Source: Lindgomyces ingoldianus
Lineage: Eukaryota; Ascomycota; Dothideomycetes; Pleosporales; Lindgomycetaceae
NCBI RefSeq assembly: GCF_010093535.1
Contig: NW_022985188.1
Location: 796,653-860,652, forward strand
Reading direction: 5' to 3'
DNA: 64,000 nt
Shown here: positions 8,608 to 18,800 of the stretch, in pieces
Numbering within the stretch: the first letter of the stretch is position 1
Layout: every line of letters starts with the position of its first letter
Translations under genes and position numbers: made by a program
Notes under the pieces: model-generated
Seen by the model: the letters and a program-made list of their open reading frames with translations, nothing else
What the model was told of the DNA's origin: nothing
Databases searched by the model: none

Positions 8608-11600
8608 TCACGAAAAATCAATCTTCCACCCCTTCCCAATCCCCACCTTCGGATCCCTGACCACCGCCCAAGCAGCCGTTTTCCCACTCCCTTCATGATA
8701 CGAGAACGCCACCTTCTTCCTTCTCGCACTCTCCTTCGCCCCCTCCTCACTCACCACAACCTCCTTCTTCCCCTTCCACTCCTTCGGTGCGCTCACAATG
8801 ATCACCTTCTCCACTCGCACCTTCGTCATAGTCTTAAGATAAGCGTCTGTCTTTGGACCCTTCGTCCCAACATTCACAGACGTTAGTGCGTTTCTCCCTC
8901 CATCGAAGCTAAATCGCCGATGGATGTAAGCGCCGAGTTTGTAGTCAAACGTCTCGCCGTCGTCGACGTATATGCTGCCTTCAGCGTTTCCAGCGTTATC
9001 GAGCACGATGACGAGAGTGAAGGGGTCGAATTTCATAAGCCCAGAGCTGCGGCGCGGACGGTCGCGGCGTGGGATGATGTGACCGCCTTGCATGAGGAGC
9101 GGGATTTTTTCAAGGGGTGCGGGGACTGTGTGGTGGCCGGGGCCCTGGTAGAGAGTGTAGTCGAAGTAGTCGTAGTAGGGTTGGGAGTCGGCAATGTAAA
9201 TGGAGACGCTGTCAGCGCCTTCCTTGGTGACGGGCTTGGCAAGGAGCCCGGTCGAACCGATGTAGAGTTGATCGTCGACTGCGAAGCCTTTCTCGTCTTC
9301 TGGGTGGATGTAGAAGTTTGGTCGGACGATGGGTGCGCCAGTGGTGGCAGCTTCGTGGAAGGCAGTATACCAAGCTGGAAGAAGCTGGTAGCGCAGTCTC
9401 AGGGCTTGTGTGATGATACCAGTGTATGGCGGGCCGGGAACGTAAGGCTCGCGACGTCGGGTATCAATATGAGCATGACCGCGGAAGAAGGGATAGTAGA
9501 TACCAGCCTGATACCACCGGGTAAGGAGTTCTTTTGATGGATTACCGAAGAATCCTCCTACGTCAGCACCGGCGAATGGGAACCCAGAGATACCTTGGTT
9601 CAATACCATAGGAAGGGAGGCTTCCAGGTGAGACCATTCAGCCAAGTTGTCACCAGTCCACATAGCACCGATACGCTGGCTTCCAGAGTAGAATGAGCGG
9701 GTTAAGACAAATGGACGGCGGATCTCGCCCTTCTTGCGCTCGAGCAGGGCTTCGTAGGTCGCATTGTGGAAGGTCATGCCATTCAGATTGTGGACATCTC
9801 GGTGCTCCCAGTTACCAAAGTGCAAGTTGTCCTTAGGCATGGTTGTCTCAGGGCCGTTAAAAACCGACGGTTCGTTCATATCGTTCCAGATGAAGGTATT
9901 AGGTGCAGTACCCTTGAAGCTATCATACTTGAACAACCCTTTCCACCAGGTAATAGCGGCGGGGTTAAAACAGTCGACCCAGTAAGAAGATCCTGGCCAG
10001 CACCAACCCTCGTATTGATTACCATCCTTGTTCTTGACAGCCAGGTCCTTCTTCTTCATTTCGTCAACAACTGGATAGTTGTCAGTGTTTTTGATATGAG
10101 GGTCAATAATAGCTACCAGCTTCCTACCCCGCTTGCCGAGGTGCTTATGCATCTTCTTGGGGTTCACGAAAGCCAACGGGTCCCAGGTGAAGTACTTCTT
10201 CTCGTGAGTGTACTCGATGTCGAGCCAGATGACATCGTATGGAATCTTGAACTTGTCGAATTTGCGGTCGATGTCCATGACGTCTGTATCAGTGACGTAG
10301 TTCCACCGACATTGGTGGTAAGCGATGGCGAAAGATTGCGGCATGGCAGTGAACCCGGTCAATTCACCATATTGGCGCGTGAGGTCCTGAGGGGTGGGGC
10401 CAAGGAAGACGAAGACATCCAAAAGACCACTCTCCGAGATCCAGTGAGTTTGAGTATCGGTGTGTCCCTTCACGCCTAAGCTAAGCGGGTTTGCAGTGGC
10501 CTTAGACTTGACGACATCGACCCAGGTCTCGGCGGCGTTCATCCAGAAAACACCGACTGTAGAGCCCTTACGGTGAGCCTGCATCAATGGAATAGATCCA
10601 TAGAGAGTCATGGGACTGTCTATTTCATACTCGAAGACGTCTGCGTTGTACAATCGGTATGGCTCGTTGTAGTTACCTTCGCCGCCCCTAGATTCTAATT
10701 AGCCTAAGACTTGTCACAAACCAAGATGAACATGCCTTGTGGTCTTCAAAGACAAGCCGGTAGCATGTTCAGGGATGCCAAAAACATGCTCATAGCCAGG
10801 GAACGAGATATCCAGTGCGACAGCCTCGGGGCCTCTCGGCTTGGAATCGGTATTACCACCGAAGCTCTCATCCCACCACGTAGTTTCATCTTCACCTTTC
10901 GGCTCCTCTATCTTCTTTTCCTGCTCGTCCTCGTCCTCCTTCTTCTGCTCGTCCTCCTCCTTCTGTTCCTCGCCCTCCTGCTTTTCCTCAACCGGCTTCT
11001 CGATCTTTGGTCTCCAATGTTCCATATTCAGCAGGCCCCGTTCATTGAACCTGACCTGAGTCTCTCCATCCCTCTTAAAATCAACACTAAAAGGATCATG
11101 CCGAATCACGGCCTCATGCCTCCCGCCCTGGCCATAGTAAACCTTGGTATACCCCTTCTCCACCTTCTCGCTCAAAGCTGCACCCTTAGCGACCTCCAAA
11201 CCACCGACCAGAGCCCAGCTTCCAGCTTCATTATACCTCTCCTTCCTCGCCTTGCTGTCTCCCCTCAGTGCAATATCACCCTTCTGCCGCTTCTCCTCGT
11301 CTAGGGTTACGCGCGCAACGCCAGACTCGAGAAATGTCACCGTAAGCGGGAGCTTGACATGCTCCTGGCCTCCACCCAGGCTCTTCAGTATTACCCCCGA
11401 CAATTGGCCATCGTTGAACTTGATCGAGGTAGGATCGAGTGAATACGGCGCGGTCCAGGATGAGGCAGCCGCGGCCGTGTCAGCGTATAATCGATTGCGT
11501 TTGCAGAAGCCGGATTGGTCGCACTTCTTGAAGTTTTCGTGCTTCACCATAACTAAAGATATCTATCAGTTCAGAGCTCAAAGACGAGCGCAGTGGGGCC

Positions 11601-11715
11601 AGGGAGCTGAGAAGATAAACACACCAGCTGGGGAAAAGAGCGCGCACAGCGTAGCGAACAAAAGGAAAATGGCCGTCCACCCGGGAGCAGACGCTATAGC
11701 TAGCGAAAACATCAT
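8608..11715 (-). CDS. ROT2: Glucosidase II alpha subunit (GH31), three exons, 995 aa
   Basis: Removes the two inner alpha-1,3-glucoses from N-glycans in the ER lumen, with a beta subunit. Exons on the minus strand: 11715-11625, 11552-10736, 10687-8608; the phases join exactly to 996 codons. Exon 1 encodes a signal peptide (MMFSLAIASAPGW, then a hydrophobic core ending SPAV), followed by VKHENFKKCDQSGFCKRN, the conserved start of the mature chain. The N-terminal half has an acidic Glu/Asp/Lys insert. The GH31 nucleophile motif WNDMNEPSVF, the acid/base region MWTGDNLAEWSHL and the segment PFFRGHAHIDTRRREPY are all present. The second intron (10735-10688, 48 nt) is read as GC-AG: donor AAG|GCATGT, branch CTAAT, acceptor CTAG. 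It joins LKTTR to GGEGNYNEPYRLYN without an extra loop. No GT donor in the right phase gives a comparable join. Confidence 0.97.
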
Positions 11716-13144
11716 GTCTCTCAGCTGTCTGCCTAGTATCTTCTCGGAAGACAGCTGAAGCTGAACTTTGGACTTCGCCTGCTGAATTGTCGTCTCAAAC
11801 GCCAGGTGTGCAACTGCGGGGCTTAGTCAGCTATGCACGATTACCCTTGCGTTATGAAACACTAAAGGAGGCCTAGTACGTGCACAACTTACCTGTATGC
11901 TAAGGGCCTAAGGCCATCAGCCCCAATAACTTGACATGCACTTGATCTCGCCACGAAAAATTCTTTCCTTTTTAAACTCCTAAATCTATACGGTACTTCC
12001 AATCCTATCTTTTCGTTTAATATAAATTCAAATAAAGTTGCTCCAAGGTGTTTTGGTGTCGAGGTCTTAATCTAACTTGCTTGTTCTTGTCGCCCTCTGT
12101 CTGCTTCGCTGCTGCTTCTGTTCCTACATCGCTGCCACTGCCAGTGTTCTTTGCTCTCGTGTCTGTTCTTTTGTTACTCCCAATGGCGATGCAGCTACCT
12201 TTAATGTTGGTCAATACATCGATCTGTGCGTTAGCGGTTGTAGTTGCGTTCCAGGATGCCAACTAGGTTCGGGCCGGCGCTGTTGTTGCTAGATGGTTTG
12301 TCTGTCCTCGCCGAGAGCACTTGAACTTCACTGCAACGATACGGTCCTTAATGTGAGAGCTAACTACCAATCGGTTTAGGCGTGGTGGTGTTGGGGGCCG
12401 TTGCGACTACCTTCATAGTATCCATGTCGCTTTCTTCGCTTCCATCTTATTCCTCCACCATCACACAAATTCTCCTTACGGGTTATTTCCAGTCGTTTAC
12501 CAAAGGACTCTTCCCTTTCAAGGCTCCTAACGCCCTTGCATTCGATGTCCTAACGTGCTCTCGGCGCCACTGACCTGCCTTCCGTAATGCAGCACGTCAG
12601 CAAACCTTCTGTCTGTGTAATAAGTGTAGCGCGGAGCCACCGACGTTGGCGGGCATGGAGTATTTATCATGGCTTTGTAAGGAAGGGGTTCGGTGCCAGC
12701 GGAAGCACGATGATCCGGCATCCAGAGATCATTAGTAACTTAGGATGACGGCATACGGATTTAAACAAAGGTTGGTCCGAAACTCTAAAGTCTACTTGGA
12801 ATTTCCCGGATCCAGAATCCGTCCCTTCAATTTCTCACCATAGAAAGGTATATGTCTCAGGCAAGGGAAACCTGCAGGTGAGTAATACAACCTTCCGTCA
12901 CGTGGTATTCCCTTAGAAATCTAGTCATGGAAATAGGTACGGAAATGAAGCTCTCGTGTCATACCAGATTATACAAGGGAGGTTGAAATAATTACTATTC
13001 ACCTCTGATACCTTCGTCGAATTTGTCCGTTGTCCGGGCTTCCTCTAACATAAACTAAATACAGCTCCTTGGTCTCTATTCATTTGTTCATTCTCATTAT
13101 ATCGATATTCTAAACAAGCCCATTCGTATTATCCGCTATATATC
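11716..13144. other. Divergent intergenic region between ROT2 and the secreted crotonase
   Basis: No supported gene. A short Cys-rich frame at about 12077-12292 (GQYIDLCVSGCSCVPGCQ) looks protein-like but has no good start and ends in CCC-stop; it may be a relic of a small secreted Cys-rich protein. A CACGTG sits at 12899-12904. The last 150 bp before 13145 are pyrimidine- and AT-rich, as expected for a fungal promoter and 5' leader. Confidence 0.4.
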
Positions 13145-14098
13145 ATGTTAAAAAGGTCAGTCCAGCTTCTCAGCGCTGCCCTCGCTGTCAGCGCAACCTC
13201 AAGTCCTCTGCCATGGCAGAAAAATGGCACATTTGGCTACGGAACTCTCTCTACAACACGGAGCAACAATGGCTCTACTCTCCGTGTCAACATCCAAAAC
13301 GGACCTATCAATCTTTATGACGCCAAACTAAGCACAGACATGACGGCCCTTCTCAACAGCCTCAAACCCGCCAACATCCCTTCCAACACGACACACCCGC
13401 CCCCAAAAGTGGTGGTCTTCTCCTCTGACAATCCCGACTTCTGGATTGGCCACTATGACATCAACCTCATCCTTCCAGGAGGAACGAACTTGTCCACGAA
13501 TGAAACTAACGCGCTCTTCGCCTCCGCTGTTGCAACAACTCGCCTCCTATCCACCCTCCCCACGATATTCATCGCCGAGATAAACGGTCATGCAACGGGC
13601 TCGGGGAACGAATTCCTCGTCCAATGCGACATGGCCTTCGCCGGGCCGAACGCCGTCGTCGGATCCCTGGAAGGTGCTGTTGGAGGCCTGCAAGGCAACG
13701 GTGGGATCCAATATCTAGTTCGCAAATTGGGGATGGCGAAAGCTGCCGAATACCTCCTGGCCGCCACGAGCATTGGAGCACAGGAAGCCGCTGCAGTGGG
13801 ATGGGTGAACCACGCGTATAGTTCTGCCGAGGAGTTGCGTGAGGCGGTTGACGCATTGGCTTACCGCCTCTCTCTATTTACAGCTGGGTCGCTGAATGGG
13901 ACTAAGACTGCCATTCGAGCCTGGGGACCAAGCCCAGAGCAAAGTGATGCGGATATTGCAACCATCCTCCGACTATTTCCTGAAGAAATTGAACACTTGC
14001 CAAGGTTGATAGAGTTGTCAGATAACCAGACTGCTAATGCATTTGAGTTGGGAGCTCTCAGGGATATCAAGGATGTTGAAGAACTTGTCATTCAATAA
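13145..14098 (+). CDS. Crotonase-fold (enoyl-CoA hydratase/isomerase-like) protein with a signal peptide, 317 aa
   Basis: Single exon from the ATG at 13145. Residues 1-20 (MLKRSVQLLSAALAVSATSS) form a clear secretion signal, which is unusual, as crotonases normally act on CoA thioesters in mitochondria, peroxisomes or cytosol. Seven N-glycosylation sequons (N27, N42, N81, N115, N119, N251, N294) fit passage through the ER. The crotonase core is intact: the first oxyanion-hole segment around VVFSSDNPDFWIGHYDI, then INGHATGSGNEFLVQCDMAF and SLEGAVGGLQGNGGIQYLVR. Aligned with rat ECH, its two catalytic glutamates match E156 and E176, so a hydratase, isomerase or hydrolase activity is possible. 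The substrate is unknown, since free CoA esters are not expected outside the cytoplasm. It is transcribed away from ROT2. Confidence 0.9.
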   Translation: MLKRSVQLLSAALAVSATSSPLPWQKNGTFGYGTLSTTRSNNGSTLRVNIQNGPINLYDAKLSTDMTALLNSLKPANIPSNTTHPPPKVVVFSSDNPDFWIGHYDINLILPGGTNLSTNETNALFASAVATTRLLSTLPTIFIAEINGHATGSGNEFLVQCDMAFAGPNAVVGSLEGAVGGLQGNGGIQYLVRKLGMAKAAEYLLAATSIGAQEAAAVGWVNHAYSSAEELREAVDALAYRLSLFTAGSLNGTKTAIRAWGPSPEQSDADIATILRLFPEEIEHLPRLIELSDNQTANAFELGALRDIKDVEELVIQ

Positions 14099-14425
14099 GC
14101 ATACTGGGGGTAGGCGAGTGCTAATTGTCAATTCACCGAAGTGAAGGGCAGGAGCGGAGACTTGGAGGATAGTCAGCTTGTGGGATCTAAGTGGCCTAAT
14201 GTAAGCGAATAATGTGCTATCGCTAACTATGTTATATAAATTCTGTTTTGGTGTACTGTATGTACGGATCGAAAAACTTAATGCAACCGGCACTTACCAG
14301 CAGGCTCCGGAGCTAAACTATGCAAGGTTTAGGGGAGCCATGCAGGAGAAGGATTAACGCACGCCAAGCTATCTCCCGACTCGACGACCCCACCATCACA
14401 AGCACGACGGGCGCCAAATATTTTC
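14099..14425. other. Short intergenic region upstream of NDK
   Basis: About 330 bp with nothing recognised; it probably holds the 3' end of the crotonase transcript and the promoter of the next gene. Confidence 0.4.
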
Positions 14426-14581
14426 ATGGAGCCCCATCAAGACTCCGTCTCCGCCTCTTCCTCGCACTATCCCTCTGGCATCCCCGACCCCCCAATTTTT
14501 GCAAAGCTCGGTCCTAAAGACAGAGCTTATTTACGCCGAAACATCGAAGCCCACGCTGCCAAAGAGCGAGAATTCGTCGAA

Positions 14582-15407
14582 ATGACTACCGAACAGACGT
14601 ACATCTCCCTCCAGCCCTGCCCCTCCAGACCAAACAGAAACAAGCGGTGAACCATGCCTGACTATTTTGCAGCTTTATTGCTGTTAAGCCTGATGGCGTT
14701 CAAGTAAGTCGAAGAATCAATTGCAAGAGCAACGGAGAATTAAATTGTTGGGCTAATTGTAGTGTGAATTGTGCAGCGCGGCCTGATCGGTCCCATCATC
14801 TCACGCTTCGAGGCTCGTGGCTTCAAGCTCGCTGCCATCAAGCTCGTCACCCCGACAAAGGAGCACCTCGAGAAGCACTATGAGGATTTGTCCTCCAAGC
14901 CCTTCTTCCCAGGGCTCATTGCCTGTATGACACCCCACTATACCCCGCGCTACCTCATTTTCAATCCCTCCCACCACAATCTTGCTTGCCGCAACAACAA
15001 AAACCACGCTAACAAGTTTCATCTTAGATATGGGCTCTGGACCCGTCTGCGCCATGGTCTGGGAAGGCCGTGATGTCGTGAAGACCGGGCGTGCCATCCT
15101 TGGAGCCACCAACCCTCTCGCCTCAGCCCCAGGCACCATCCGCGGTGACTACGCCATTGTATGTCAACCACAGCCCCCTTCCACAAGCCTCCGCCACAAG
15201 CCCCCATACCTCTCCCAAACTTTCTCGCAATGATACGTGTCGGTAGGTCACCATTTTAACGTACTTATCTAGGATGTCGGCCGCAACGTCTGCCACGGCA
15301 GTGACGCTGTTGACAGCGCCAAAAAGGAAATTGCCCTCTGGTTCAAGCCCGAGGAGATCCAATCCTGGAAGTCCGCGCAGTTCGACTGGATCTACGAGAA
15401 GCCGTAG
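14582..15407 (+). CDS. ndk1: Nucleoside diphosphate kinase, five exons, 153 aa
   Basis: Transfers the gamma-phosphate of ATP to other nucleoside diphosphates through a phosphohistidine. Exons: 14582-14598, 14673-14703, 14777-14924, 15028-15158, 15273-15407, summing to 154 codons, the usual length. Key segments are [57 protein letters not shown] and the active-site segment [17 protein letters not shown] with the catalytic His. It ends WIYEKP, without a membrane anchor or targeting signal, so it is probably cytosolic. The frame stays open upstream to an ATG at 14426, which would add 52 residues. Family members start at MS(T)EQTF, so the inner ATG at 14582 is chosen; the outer one is discussed as a finding. 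Convergent with the next gene. Confidence 0.96.
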
Positions 15408-15852
15408 ATAGACCACCTGCCCATCCAACCCTACAGCAGTAGATACACACGGTCTGATGCAGGGATGGTGGGAGGATGGAAGACCCTCTGGCGTTCATAG
15501 AATCACAACAAAATGAGACGAAATATATGATATGATATGGGTATAACGTAAAACAAAAAGTGTTGGAAATACTGCTTGGAATGTGAAGCGTGCAAAGAGG
15601 CCATTGTGCATCCTTCTAGGGATATGCTAATGTTCCTCCTTGAGTACCCCTTACATGCTAACTATAGTGTATGTGCATCCATGGCGGCGTAAGAGATGCA
15701 ACCATTTCACCAGCTTTTCCCAATCCATTAAGAAAACACCAATTTCACACCACAAGGTGCAGGACCCCTCCCTCCCAGGCAGAATATCGAACCCGGAAAC
15801 CCGTGCACCAGCAAATGCAGAGCAACAAAAACCCCGATCCTTGAATGCAAAA
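15408..15852. other. Convergent 3' region between NDK and the telomeric OB-fold gene
   Basis: 445 bp between two stop codons on opposite strands. AT-rich around 15500-15560, probably terminator/polyadenylation sequence for both genes. No gene seen. Confidence 0.4.
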
Positions 15853-18800
15853 TCAGGTCTCCACATCCCCAGGAACTCCATCCAGTGCCTTCTCTTTCTC
15901 TTTCCCTTTCCCCTTCCCCTTCCCAATAAACTCCCTATTAACCCTCCACCTCATCTCCATCCCATTCTCCTTCTCCTTCTCCTTCCGCCCCTCCAACTCC
16001 AGCTGTACACTCCCAAGCCACCACCCCCTCAGCTTCTCCACTTCTCTCCACTCCCCCCTCCCCCTCTCAACAGCCGGCCCCTTTACTTCCTCCCTCGCCC
16101 TCACCTCGCCAAACTCCCCACTCTTCTTCCCCCAAAGCAATCTCCCATAGCGCCACACACACCACGCGCTCTCCTCACCACTGATCAAGATCTCCTTCCT
16201 ATTCAATCCCCTGACCAAGAATTTCCGCAGTAAGATCACATCGCCTGGTTGCGCGACCGGTAGTGCCATGCTATATACCCGGAAGACCTGGACGGTGGTG
16301 GTAGACGGAAAGCTTGAGAGATCCGTAATTTGCAACGTGGTGTGCCAATCCCTCGGTCCTTTTTCTGCGCGCTTGGCGGGTGTCGTGGGGCTGGTTACGA
16401 GCGCCAGGACATCAGGGTTTGAGGCGGGGTGTAATTGCGAAGAGCGGTTTAAGTAGAAAGAGAGGTCTTTTAGGGGCGTATAGTATTGGAGCGGGGTTGA
16501 GAGGCCGATGGATGGCGGGGAGAGGTTTGTGGCGAGGCCAGCTTCGTCGTCTGAGTTGGAGAGGTCTTCGGAGTGGATGCTGGGGGAGATGTCGCGAGAT
16601 GCGGTGTCCGCTGAGGTGGTATTGTGACGGAGTGTTGTTTTGGCGATGGGAGGGGGTTTGATGAGTGATTCAGCGGACACTTCTTCCATTTCCACATCGC
16701 TTTTGAAAGAATTAGTGCGCAAGCCAGCGGACGTGTTTTGGGTGAGCTCGGGTGTCATTGGAAGGTTCTGCTCCATGGTTTGAAAGGTGGGTTGAGACTC
16801 GATGAACGATTGCTGAGTCGCGTCAGGCGTGATGGGCATATTGCTGTTCATCAGCGATTGCTGGTTGACCGACGTTGACATCTGCCCAGCTTCACCGATT
16901 GGTGGTGGTGAACTTGGAATTCGCTCCTCATTATCTTCACTTGCGGCTGTAGTCATTCGGGCTTGCCACTCAGGGTCGATCGCGGCAGGTGGAGAACTTG
17001 GAACCTGAACGATGGCTTCGACTGGGAGCTCCGGGTACGCGATCTGTTTGGCCCGCGACCTCACTTTCGGTGTAACTTCACCTAGCAACTCGTCTGTAGA
17101 AACTGCCAATACTTCGGGGGGATCGGGTGAAGAGTGGTAAACGTTCCTTCTCGCGCCTCGCAATTTGATAGGGCTACTAAAGGACTTGTGGGTGATAGAC
17201 GAGTAAGAGGGTCGACGCTGTGTTCCACGATCCTGCGAAACAGAATTTGGCGGTAAGTCTTTCCACTTGGTTTTCGCCTCAGGTTGAGCGTTTACTTCTG
17301 TCGCAGAATCTCCATCAGTGGGCGGGATTGTTGGATACATCGCAACTGCATCTCGAGTGTTAGCTGTAGGGTAGCCTGAATCGCTTAGATCAAGATATGT
17401 CTGCGTGCCAAACCCATCAAAATCGTCAGAGTAAGGAATGGTAGAGAGAGAATGAGCTGAGTCAAAACTACCCTCTTCGGAGTCCCTCACAAAAGACACA
17501 TTGGCGAACTTGCCTTGAATAGCACCAAGTTCTTGGGATGGCCCGAAGCTTGTATCGGGGAATTCGATAGGCTCAAAGGGAGTTGGCTCCAGTTTAGCAA
17601 ACGCGTCCTTCAGATGCGACGACAATGCGCTCGATATCTCCGTGAGTTGTGACCTGCGGGGGCTTTCAGGTGAGGCAATGCTCTTCGATGGTGCAATCTT
17701 CATTGGAGAGGGATTCTTAGATCGGGATCGGAGACCATAGGACGAGGCAGGAACCCGTCCTTTCACTGTTGAGATAGTAGAACGTGTTGTCCTGGAAGGA
17801 GATTGAGTGGCCCGCACTACTGAAGTAAGAGAAGTCTTCGTCCTTCTCGATTGAGGCTTGTTTTGTGATGCGGGAGTATCATTCTTTACAGGAGATAGAG
17901 AGGCCTTTGTCTTCGACCTCGTGTTTCTGGATGGTCCTGTTGCCGCCACAGTTTTCAGCTGCAGTTCCCCTAATTTATGGCCTTCTTCAGGTACAGCTAT
18001 CGTAAGCTCCGTAGAAGAGCCAGCAACAGAGTCTTCGTCCTCGTCCTGCATTTGTGAATGATCCGGCTCATTGAACAGAAATGATGACTCTTCCTCAATG
18101 GACTCCATTTTGACATCTGGATCGTGATCGACAGTGTCTAGAGTCTCAGGAATAGCTCCTTGTGTCGACATGGCGTCCGGGCTAAGACCACCTCGTTCAT
18201 TCATAGCAATAGGAAGGTCGTTATCATTAAAATCTCCACCCTGGACTTTGCCTTGATTGCCTGTGGCTATGGTTGATGGCAGTTGGCTCTGGTGAACATC
18301 CACTTCATCAGTATCAATCCAACCCGAGTCTTCGTTTCTGTCAGTATTATCCAAGACGGCCATAGGTGCTGACATATCTCCCCTGCCAGCGTATGGGGCA
18401 TTTTCCTTGCCTTGTTGTGTCTCTCTTAGCGCAGATGCGCGCGAGGGGGAACAATGAAACGTCTCAGCTTCGATCGTATTAGGGTCAAAAGGGCCTGATG
18501 GCCTAAAGTCCTCGTTTTCGTCCTTGTTTATGGTGGCAGCCGGACCTTCCTTCGCTTCCTCATTATCATCGCTGTCGTCCTCGGAATCTGAACCAAGATC
18601 GATCACTTGAGACAAAACCCCTGACCGATGGGTTTCTTCTTGCTCTGCGTCCTCTTGATCATCGCCGTCCCCAGTCGACAGATTCTCATCATCTAAGCTA
18701 GCTAGCTCTGCGTCATCCTCCATCTCGGAATCAGATTGGCTGACATCCGTACTACTATCAATCTCGTCGTCCGAGGAGATAACAACCACTTCAGGTTGGG

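Noticed and set aside
8920..10479. Long plus-strand ORFs (205 and 237 aa)
   Set aside because: Shadows of the glucosidase II coding sequence on the other strand.
12077..12292. Cys-rich frame resembling a small secreted protein
   Set aside because: No convincing start, no recognised Cys pattern, and another frame over the same bases is equally open.
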